11,320 nucleotides of DNA, taken from positions 1-11,320 of the forward strand of contig DUOF01000135.1 in the NCBI GenBank assembly GCA_012839015.1. The letters are read 5' to 3'. Both the position numbers and the translations under genes were made by a program. The number at the start of each line of letters is the position of its first letter. The stretch's first letter is position 1. The notes under the pieces were generated by a model. It made no database searches. It worked only from the letters and a program-made list of their open reading frames with translations, and was not told the DNA's origin. This document shows, in pieces, positions 1-4,570 of this stretch. Source of the DNA: a bacterium. GTDB taxonomy: Bacteria; Bacillota_I; Bacilli_A; RFN20; DUOF01.

Positions 1-744
1 GATGAGCGTGATATTGATCAGGATTTCCTAAAAGTAGTTAAAAGTAAAAACGTAATCAAGAGTAAAACTGTTGATGGTATTGATGACCTGAGGAGTTTAG
101 TAGATGAAACTAATAAAACCCTAGAAAGATACAAAGTGGCCTTGATGGACACTAAATCTAAATATCTAGATAGAAACATCATGAAAATCAATACTATCCA
201 ACATACACTTGACCGTGTTAAGAAGGATACAATTGATTACAAATCTCTAGAATACGCTGCTGATTATCTAAAACTATTTACTCAAAGCACACCAGAGAAT
301 CTAGAACAAAAAGTAGAAGAACTATATGAACAAAAGAAAGAACTAAAAGGTAAAGGTTATTCTGCTAGTTACCAAGAATACGCCAATAACAAGTTGGATG
401 CAGAAATAATCTTACTTAAATCTCTTTACTTCAAACATACTAAAAAGATCACTAACCTTTATGTAAGACCTAAATACAGAGGTCCTGCAGAAAGAGATAA
501 AAGAGAAGGCAACATGGCTTTGCACCGTGAACTAAAAGATGAGTATGGTCTAAATAACTCAAGTGTAAAAAGATCAAAAGTCCCACTTGAGAGGTCTATA
601 CCTAAACTCCCTACTGAACTAAGATATACTAGCAATATTGAAAATAGATATTTAGATGGTAGTAACAAATTATTCAAAGACTTATTTAATGAAAAACCAG
701 GTAATAAAACTTCTGCTAGCAATAAGAATGATTTTAGTCGTTAA
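1..744 (+). CDS. Hypothetical protein, charged, 5' end outside window
   Basis: The frame is open from the first base of the window to a TAA at 742-744, giving 247 residues with no start of its own. The GTG at 136 is an internal codon, since the frame continues upstream without a stop and without a Shine-Dalgarno site there. The visible protein is lysine- and glutamate-rich and probably mostly helical, with likely coiled-coil stretches in the first half and around residues 95-125. A basic segment near residues 145-190 holds several KYR/KR pairs, and the C-terminal tail is rich in N, K and S. No signal peptide, membrane segment or known catalytic motif is visible. The stop codon is fused to the strong ribosome site of the next gene, so the two are very probably co-transcribed. 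I do not recognise the family. A structural or envelope-associated protein would fit its partner, but that is a guess. Confidence 0.8.
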   Translation, partial: DERDIDQDFLKVVKSKNVIKSKTVDGIDDLRSLVDETNKTLERYKVALMDTKSKYLDRNIMKINTIQHTLDRVKKDTIDYKSLEYAADYLKLFTQSTPENLEQKVEELYEQKKELKGKGYSASYQEYANNKLDAEIILLKSLYFKHTKKITNLYVRPKYRGPAERDKREGNMALHRELKDEYGLNNSSVKRSKVPLERSIPKLPTELRYTSNIENRYLDGSNKLFKDLFNEKPGNKTSASNKNDFSR

Positions 745-749
745 GGAGG
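743..749 (+). promoter_or_regulatory. Shine-Dalgarno AAGGAGG overlapping upstream stop codon
   Basis: AAGGAGG shares its first two bases with the TAA stop of the upstream gene and lies 8 bases before the ATG at 758. This is a full-strength site. It fixes the start of the small membrane protein and suggests translational coupling with the gene before it. Confidence 0.85.
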
Positions 750-757
750 CAATTTAA

Positions 758-1168
758 ATGGGAATAGATTTAGCAATATTATTAGCTACTATCGGCGGTT
801 CACTTCTACTATGTACGATAGTCATATTCTCTAATACTGTCACTAAGACTAAAAACGCTAAGCTTGAAGTAGATGTTAGTTCTCTAACTAAAAGACTACA
901 ACTAGAAAAAATCAAGAATCAGGAACTAATTGCCACTCTTGAAGAAATCAGAAAGACTGGCAAGATACCTCAAAGGGTCATTGATAACACCTATAAGTAC
1001 CAAAACATTAAGAGTCAAAATCCTGATAGTAAACTAGAAAAATTAAGAGAGAAGTTCCAAGTAAAATTAAGTATGCAAGATGATAAAGACTTATCTAAAG
1101 AGGAAATCGAAAACTTTATGAGAAGTCATCATCAACAAATTGATAAAAATAAAGATCAAAACAAATAG
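758..1168 (+). CDS. Small single-pass membrane protein with coiled coil
   Basis: This is a 136-residue protein starting at ATG 758 behind AAGGAGG. Residues 4-25 (LAILLATIGGSLLLCTIVIF) form one hydrophobic helix. It is followed by a charged heptad-like stretch (about 33-66) that looks like a coiled coil, and then a hydrophilic tail ending in HHQQIDKNKDQNK. The topology is uncertain, but the absence of positive residues before the helix and the basic TKTKNAK after it favour a short outside N-terminus and a cytosolic body. It follows the preceding gene by 13 bases and is the last gene before a terminator. No family recognised; the layout resembles the many small anchor or scaffold proteins of Bacillota, and no enzymatic motif is visible. 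Confidence 0.8.
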   Translation: MGIDLAILLATIGGSLLLCTIVIFSNTVTKTKNAKLEVDVSSLTKRLQLEKIKNQELIATLEEIRKTGKIPQRVIDNTYKYQNIKSQNPDSKLEKLREKFQVKLSMQDDKDLSKEEIENFMRSHHQQIDKNKDQNK

Positions 1169-1192
1169 CGCTTATATTAGCGCTTTTTTTTT
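1167..1192 (+). terminator. Rho-independent terminator overlapping the stop codon
   Basis: AGCGCT (1167-1172), a six-base TATATT loop and AGCGCT (1179-1184) form a 6-bp stem followed by a run of nine T (1184-1192). The last two bases of the TAG stop (1166-1168) form the base of the stem. The convergent - strand gene ends at 1172, inside the same hairpin. Read on the - strand, the stem is followed by ATTTGTTTTGATC, a weaker U-rich tract, so it may also serve that operon. Confidence 0.85.
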
Positions 1193-1576
1193 ATAATCTA
1201 TCGTATATGATATAAATAAACTATTAAGCAGTAGTATCACACTCACATATAGATAATCATTAACTCCTAAACTAACTCCGTTATATAAAAATAATGCATA
1301 TGATAACAATGTTAAAAAAACTCCATAGAAATAGTAATAAATTTGATACTTAGATTTACCTAGTCTGCTATATATAAGAGAATAAATTAGATTGACAATG
1401 AAGATCGTTAATAAAAATATGATTACTGCATATTCCATTAGGTTATCTAGTCTCATAATGATGGCTATTTCATCAGGACCTAAACTACTTATCCCAAAAT
1501 AATAAAACACAAGCATGACTAAAGACATTAATACTATATTACAAACATTAAGGACCAACAATTCTTTTAGTTTCAT
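1172..1576 (-). CDS. Small four-helix integral membrane protein, unknown
   Basis: This 134-residue protein is nearly all membrane. Predicted helices lie at about 6-28, 48-70, 79-98 and 108-126, with short loops and a basic C-terminal tail (DYKKKALI). I start it at the ATG at 1576, behind GGTGAT-ACT-ATG. An in-frame TTG 27 bases upstream would add nine residues but has no ribosome site. It begins 32 bases after trmR ends and has no promoter of its own that I can see, so the two probably form an operon. It ends inside the hairpin shared with the opposing gene. No conserved polar residues suggest a transporter or enzyme. I do not recognise the family. Confidence 0.75.
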   Translation of the reverse strand: MKLKELLVLNVCNIVLMSLVMLVFYYFGISSLGPDEIAIIMRLDNLMEYAVIIFLLTIFIVNLIYSLIYSRLGKSKYQIYYYFYGVFLTLLSYALFLYNGVSLGVNDYLYVSVILLLNSLFISYTIDYKKKALI

Positions 1577-1579
1577 AGT

Positions 1580-1585
1580 ATCACC
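1580..1585 (-). promoter_or_regulatory. Shine-Dalgarno GGTGAT deciding the start at 1576
   Basis: On the - strand the sequence reads GGTGATACTATG, identical over 12 bases to the start region of trmR upstream. GGTGAT pairs with the ATCACC segment of the 16S 3' end. It lies 3 bases before ATG 1576 and is the reason for preferring this start over the upstream TTG. Confidence 0.75.
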
Positions 1586-1608
1586 AGTTATATTATTGAC
1601 CAATCTAA

Positions 1609-2178
1609 TTATTTTAATTTACTAATAGCAAAACCATCTCCTATATCAATAAACTCGGTTTCAAAATCTTCAAGTCCTTTTAAGAATTCCTTATACTCAT
1701 CCATCTTAGTGACTAGACGTTTACTTCTCTTACTATTAGTAATTCTTTGTAAATCAAGCAAGTTTACATTATCACTAACTATGACTCCCCTATCCTTTAA
1801 ATTGCCCTTAAACTTACTAAAAAAGCGTTTATATTGAGCCTTTGCCCCATCAATGAAGATTAAATCATACTTATCATTTAATTCTATCTCAAAAGCATCA
1901 CCCTTGATAAGAATGATCCTCTCTGTTAGTCGCGCTTTTTCAATATTCTCCTTAGCTTTATTAATCATATCAGTATTTCTTTCAATAGTAGTCACTCTTA
2001 CTTCCTCGCTTATAAGTGCCATATTAATGGCACTGTAGGCTATCGCACTACCTATCTCTAGGATATTATAGTATTTATTTTCCCTTATTAAATTTATTAG
2101 ATAATCTAGATTACTCTTTCGTATGATTGGTACATGATTATGCAGTGCATAATCCTCCATTTCCTTTATTAGTTCCAT
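1609..2178 (-). CDS. trmR: tRNA 5-hydroxyuridine methyltransferase (TrmR-like O-methyltransferase)
   Basis: This is a 189-residue class I, metal-dependent O-methyltransferase of the caffeoyl-CoA/catechol OMT superfamily. It carries LEIGSAIAYSA at 40-50 (SAM-binding motif I), TIERN at 64-68 (the acidic residue that holds the SAM ribose), GDA at 93-95, FIDGAKAQY at 108-116 and SDNV at 135-138. D110, D136 and N137 are the expected metal ligands. The N-terminal HNHVPII and the C-terminal IGDGFAIS match the bacterial TrmR/YrrM branch. In Bacillus subtilis that enzyme uses SAM to convert 5-hydroxyuridine to 5-methoxyuridine at the wobble position of some tRNAs. The protein is somewhat shorter than YrrM (about 217 residues). 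The start is fixed by GGTGAT 3 bases before ATG. It is first in a two-gene operon and divergent from the JAMM gene. Family call is firm; the exact substrate is inferred from family membership. Confidence 0.85.
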   Translation of the reverse strand: MELIKEMEDYALHNHVPIIRKSNLDYLINLIRENKYYNILEIGSAIAYSAINMALISEEVRVTTIERNTDMINKAKENIEKARLTERIILIKGDAFEIELNDKYDLIFIDGAKAQYKRFFSKFKGNLKDRGVIVSDNVNLLDLQRITNSKRSKRLVTKMDEYKEFLKGLEDFETEFIDIGDGFAISKLK

Positions 2179-2193
2179 AGTATCACCGGTTTA

Positions 2194-2220
2194 ATTATAA
2201 CATAGCTAGGAGTTTGTTAA
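2194..2220 (-). promoter_or_regulatory. trmR promoter, extended -10
   Basis: On the - strand a perfect TATAAT (2194-2199) is preceded by TGT, giving the extended form TGTTATAAT. A TTAACA (2215-2220) lies 15 bases upstream, shorter than the usual 17, so the extended -10 probably carries recognition. The predicted transcript would start near 2187, right at the GGTGAT ribosome site. Confidence 0.65.
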
Positions 2221-2242
2221 TTAACTTATTATTTATTATAAT
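2214..2242 (+). promoter_or_regulatory. Promoter of the JAMM-domain gene
   Basis: TTGTTA (2214-2219), 17 bases, then TATAAT (2237-2242). The predicted start near 2249 leaves only about 12 bases before ATG, starting at GAGGTG (2250-2255). Its -35 box overlaps that of the divergent trmR promoter inside the perfect palindrome GTTAATTAAC (2216-2225). The -10 sits in a second perfect 16-base AT palindrome (2231-2246). Confidence 0.65.
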
Positions 2243-2260
2243 AAATAAAGAGGTGTTATT

Positions 2261-2953
2261 ATGGCTAAAGATTACTTTAAGTCTCTGGTACTGCAGAGCC
2301 TGCTGCAAAACGATCCCAACAAGGATAAGCATTATGAGAAAATGAAATACAATTTAAATGATGAAAAATATATTTATAATGCTCCGGTTAATCCTGCTTA
2401 TTTTGAATCTTTGGATAGCAAACATCCAGTTGTTTTAACATCCGAGGTATATGAAACTCTGGAGGTAATCGAAGACTACACGTTTAGAAACAAAAAGGAA
2501 GTCCCCTTCATCTTATATGGAAAAGAGAGTAAAGGTGGAGCAATTATATTCGATGATATTGATTGTGATTTTAGAAAATTAAAAGATAACACGGCTAGTT
2601 TTGAAAATATTGATGAGTACTTTATGAATACTCTTACGAATACTTTTATTGATGATGATAAAAACAGGGTCTTCTGTGCTGGTCATACCCATCCATTTAA
2701 TGGGGACAGAGTAGTCTTTAACTACTCATTATCGGATCTTATGTTACATTTACAACTTGTATCTTATGAGGTATTTAGTGATGTTAGTCGTAATAACAAA
2801 CTGTTTTCATTAATGAAGACGATAACTAAAGACTTTAATTTCATCTATTATGATATTAATAAGGGTCGCTTCTTAAAAGTTGAAAAAGTTTACCTACAAA
2901 CAAAAAAGAAGGAGTTTATCCCTCTTAGTGCATATGAGTTTTGTGATGATTAA
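2261..2953 (+). CDS. JAMM/JAB (MPN) domain putative metalloprotease
   Basis: This 230-residue protein has a JAB/MPN-type core. KKEVPFILYGKESKGG (78-93) corresponds to the beta strand carrying the catalytic glutamate (E80). FCAGHTHPF (138-146) gives the two zinc-binding histidines H142 and H144. SLSD (156-159) supplies the S-x-x-D end of the motif with D159 as third ligand. FNFIYYDINKGRFLKV (192-207) resembles the closing strands of the fold. Known JAMM domains are zinc isopeptidases or peptidases. Prokaryotic examples act on ubiquitin-like proteins, sulfur-carrier proteins or unknown peptides. Here 14 residues separate H144 from D159, against 10 in the usual H-x-H-x10-D, so the motif carries a four-residue insertion. 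Residues 1-60 match nothing I know. No ubiquitin-like gene is nearby. The ATG follows GAGGTG by 5 bases. It overlaps the opposing gene by four bases. Confidence 0.65.
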   Translation: MAKDYFKSLVLQSLLQNDPNKDKHYEKMKYNLNDEKYIYNAPVNPAYFESLDSKHPVVLTSEVYETLEVIEDYTFRNKKEVPFILYGKESKGGAIIFDDIDCDFRKLKDNTASFENIDEYFMNTLTNTFIDDDKNRVFCAGHTHPFNGDRVVFNYSLSDLMLHLQLVSYEVFSDVSRNNKLFSLMKTITKDFNFIYYDINKGRFLKVEKVYLQTKKKEFIPLSAYEFCDD

Positions 2954-3540
2954 TCTTTCTTTTTAAGTTTATCTACTAGAAATTCAATTGCTATAGTTCT
3001 AGCATTGACGCTACTTATTTCCTCAGTGCTGTGATGAGACAAGTATTTACCATCTTCTAGTATCATAACACTGTCATAACCACTGCCATTTCTTTCTTTT
3101 ACTTTCTTACCAAGGTATCCATAAGTGAATCCCTCACTAGTAATGGTATGCCCTGTTTCATCCATCGCTACAAAGACCGATTTATAATAAATCTCACGAT
3201 CTTTAATTCCATCGAAGAGACGAATTAAAGCATCATTCTTATCTCTTTGGGTTCCTGGCCACCAACAGTCTGAGTCTACGCCTAATATATTAGGAGCATG
3301 TTCACTAAATAAACCAAACTCTTCTCCGATTATATAATCATAATTATTTTTTTCTTTTTCCCATATATAACGGGTTTTATTATAGGCAGCGGTTTCAAGA
3401 TCTCTTGTATATTCTAAATCTTTTAAACCATAATCCAGGTCAAACAGTGAATCAATCGTATTTATCTCCATAGTTTTTTTTAATATTTCTTTTAGTTCTT
3501 TAACTTTTTTTTCATTGTCGGTGACATATAAAATTTTCAT
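2950..3540 (-). CDS. Divergent Ham1/RdgB-type NTP pyrophosphatase
   Basis: This 196-residue protein has the outline of the RdgB/Ham1 family, which hydrolyses dITP, XTP and similar faulty purine nucleotides to monophosphates. MKILYVTDNEKKVKEL (1-16) matches the TxN..K..E start of the family. ETAAYNK (49-55) matches the E(N)A..KA helix. GEEFGL (72-77) stands where DDSGL is usual. NDALIRLFDG (102-111), GFTYGYLG (137-144), GSGYDSV (152-158, usually GFGYDP) and SVNAR (177-181, usually SHR) follow in the right order. Several signature residues differ: D to E at 73-74, P to S after GYD, and H to A before R181. Substrate or activity may therefore differ. The start is ATG 3540, because family proteins begin with this MKI..T.N segment; a candidate further upstream adds six residues. 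It lies downstream of trmB and a 46-codon gene, probably with its own promoter. Confidence 0.65.
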   Translation of the reverse strand: MKILYVTDNEKKVKELKEILKKTMEINTIDSLFDLDYGLKDLEYTRDLETAAYNKTRYIWEKEKNNYDYIIGEEFGLFSEHAPNILGVDSDCWWPGTQRDKNDALIRLFDGIKDREIYYKSVFVAMDETGHTITSEGFTYGYLGKKVKERNGSGYDSVMILEDGKYLSHHSTEEISSVNARTIAIEFLVDKLKKKD

Positions 3541-3565
3541 ATAATCTTCATCTCCCAATAGATAA

Positions 3566-3574
3566 ATTTTAGCA
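3566..3574 (-). promoter_or_regulatory. Extended -10 box for the Ham1-like gene
   Basis: The - strand reads TATGCTAAAAT, with TAAAAT at 3566-3571 preceded by TGC. It matches the trmB box (TTTGCTAAAAT) in nine consecutive bases. No good -35 is seen. The predicted start near 3559 gives a leader of about 19 bases containing GGGAG (3552-3556), 11 bases before ATG. Confidence 0.55.
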
Positions 3575-3609
3575 TAGAAAGACAGTTTTTTCTATATATT
3601 AACTACTAA

Positions 3610-3750
3610 TTACTTCCCTTTTTTAGATCCCTTAAAAAGCCTTTTGAAAAAGCATTCCTTCTTCTTGGCTTTATTATCTATTTTTTCTAATTCGCTTTTA
3701 TCGAAATAAGTGGTTTCATGTAAATCTTTCTTGTTCTTGTCTTCACTCAT
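3610..3750 (-). CDS. Small basic protein of 46 residues overlapping trmB
   Basis: A 46-codon gene starts at ATG 3750 and ends with TAA at 3610-3612. The ATG lies inside the last codons of trmB and overlaps it by eight bases (ATGAGTGA). It is preceded 7 bases upstream by GAGGTG (3758-3763), which is itself inside trmB codons. The protein starts MSEDKNKKDLHETTYFDKSE, is charged throughout, and ends in a strongly basic cluster (about residues 27-46) with a single cysteine at 33 in KKECFFKRLFKG. There is no membrane helix. The ribosome site, the overlapping start and the clean fill of the gap between trmB and the Ham1-like gene argue that it is translated. The basic tail could bind RNA or an acidic membrane surface, but nothing proves this. 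Not a family I recognise. Confidence 0.7.
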   Translation of the reverse strand: MSEDKNKKDLHETTYFDKSELEKIDNKAKKKECFFKRLFKGSKKGK

Positions 3751-4402
3751 CTTCTTTCACCTCTTTATATGATGCTATCAAATAATGTATTTTTTGTCCA
3801 AGATTTCTAAATCTATTTTCATACTCAGTTTCTACATCTTGATTATTATTAGTTAATGGATAATCATAATTTACTGTCTCTAATGTCCAGTTGTTTTCCT
3901 TTAAGCTAGTTAGACTAAAATCAAATAAGCCTGCATTGTCAGTCTTTAGTATAAGTTTCCCACCTGTTTTAAGAAGTTTTTTATAACTTTCAAGAAAGTT
4001 CTTGGAAGTTAGTCTTCTTGATTCATGCCTATTTTTAGGCCATGGATCACTAAAATTTAAGTGAATCTTATCAAATAGATTAGGGTTTAACATTTCACCT
4101 AAATCTTTGGCATTCATATTGATAAGTCTTATATTCTTTAAATCTAGTTCGATAGTCTTTTTTAAAACTACTGCTAGGATGGTTTCTGAGAGTTCAATTC
4201 CTAGGTAATTTATATTAGGGTTTTTAAGTGCAAGACCAGTAATAAAGTCACCTTTACCTGTACCAATTTCCAATATGTTCTCATTATTTCTTAAGAAGTC
4301 ATCCTCAAGTTTCTTGATGCTTGAAGCTTCATTGCTAACAATTATATCTCCGGTATGTTTTTTTATTAGTGGTTCAGCCCACGCTTTTTTTCTAAGACGC
4401 AT
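3743..4402 (-). CDS. trmB: tRNA (guanine-N7-)-methyltransferase TrmB
   Basis: This 219-residue SAM-dependent enzyme makes 7-methylguanosine at position 46 of tRNA variable loops. Signature elements are LEIGTGKGDF (44-53, SAM motif I), GIELS (68-72), the diagnostic FSDPWPKNRHESRRL (117-131) containing the catalytic aspartate and substrate-binding PWPK/RH, KTDN (153-156) and the C-terminal T-x-YE..F...G block (192-202), where TEYENRFRNLG is seen. Length is typical of Bacilli TrmB. The start is ATG 4402, behind GGGAGGT (4407-4413). A longer reading starting at 4441 would begin upstream of the predicted transcription start and is rejected. The stop is TGA, overlapping the next small gene. The promoter is TTGTTT-17-TAAAAT. 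It is divergent from the first solenoid gene, and confidence in function is high. Confidence 0.95.
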   Translation of the reverse strand: MRLRKKAWAEPLIKKHTGDIIVSNEASSIKKLEDDFLRNNENILEIGTGKGDFITGLALKNPNINYLGIELSETILAVVLKKTIELDLKNIRLINMNAKDLGEMLNPNLFDKIHLNFSDPWPKNRHESRRLTSKNFLESYKKLLKTGGKLILKTDNAGLFDFSLTSLKENNWTLETVNYDYPLTNNNQDVETEYENRFRNLGQKIHYLIASYKEVKEDE

Positions 4403-4422
4403 AATTACCTCCCTGCTTAATA

Positions 4423-4451
4423 ATTTTAGCAAATATATCAAACTAAAACAA
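4423..4451 (-). promoter_or_regulatory. trmB promoter
   Basis: On the - strand TTGTTT (4446-4451), 17 bases, then TAAAAT (4423-4428) preceded by TGC, an extended -10. The predicted start near 4416 gives a leader of about 14 bases holding the GGGAGGT ribosome site. This placement rules out starts upstream of 4402. Confidence 0.75.
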
Positions 4452-4492
4452 TAAGCCGATTATTTAATAATATAAATGCAAATATGCTACCA

Positions 4493-4506
4493 GAAAATGT
4501 ATTTTC
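4493..4506. promoter_or_regulatory. Inverted repeat GAAAAT-GT-ATTTTC upstream of first solenoid gene
   Basis: This perfect 6-bp inverted repeat with a 2-base centre lies 13 bases before the -35 box of the first solenoid gene and about 40 bases from the trmB -35 box. It could be an operator. In DNA this AT-rich it may also be chance. The second solenoid gene lacks it. Confidence 0.25.
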
Positions 4507-4519
4507 AAAAATTTAAAAA

Positions 4520-4548
4520 TTGACTTGTTACCCTATACATCTTATAAT
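4520..4548 (+). promoter_or_regulatory. Promoter of first solenoid gene
   Basis: TTGACT (4520-4525), exactly 17 bases, then TATAAT (4543-4548): near consensus at both boxes. The predicted start near 4555 leaves about 16 bases, with AAGGA at 4558-4562, eight bases before ATG 4571. The same arrangement, with TTGACTTG and CTTATAATTTA shared, precedes the paralog at 6959. Confidence 0.85.
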
Positions 4549-4570
4549 TTATAATGTAAGGATTGATACA

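Noticed and set aside
459..722. Open frames antisense to the first gene (459-722) and to trmR (1853-2038)
   Set aside because: No Shine-Dalgarno site, no family resemblance, and fully covered by better supported genes.
3575..3595. Hairpin TAGAAA..TTTCTA upstream of the Ham1-like gene as a terminator
   Set aside because: Short AT-only stem with no T run after it on the - strand; it overlaps the candidate promoter instead.
3743..3750. Use of TGA as tryptophan (Mycoplasma-type code)
   Set aside because: TGG encodes the tryptophans checked in TrmB, the Ham1-like protein and copy 2 of the solenoid, all genes look full length with standard stops, and reading through the trmB TGA would destroy the well-placed small gene.
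4441..4520. Longer N-termini for trmB (from 4441) and the first solenoid gene (from TTG 4520)
   Set aside because: Both would start upstream of the predicted transcription start; ATG 4402 and ATG 4571 have proper ribosome sites.
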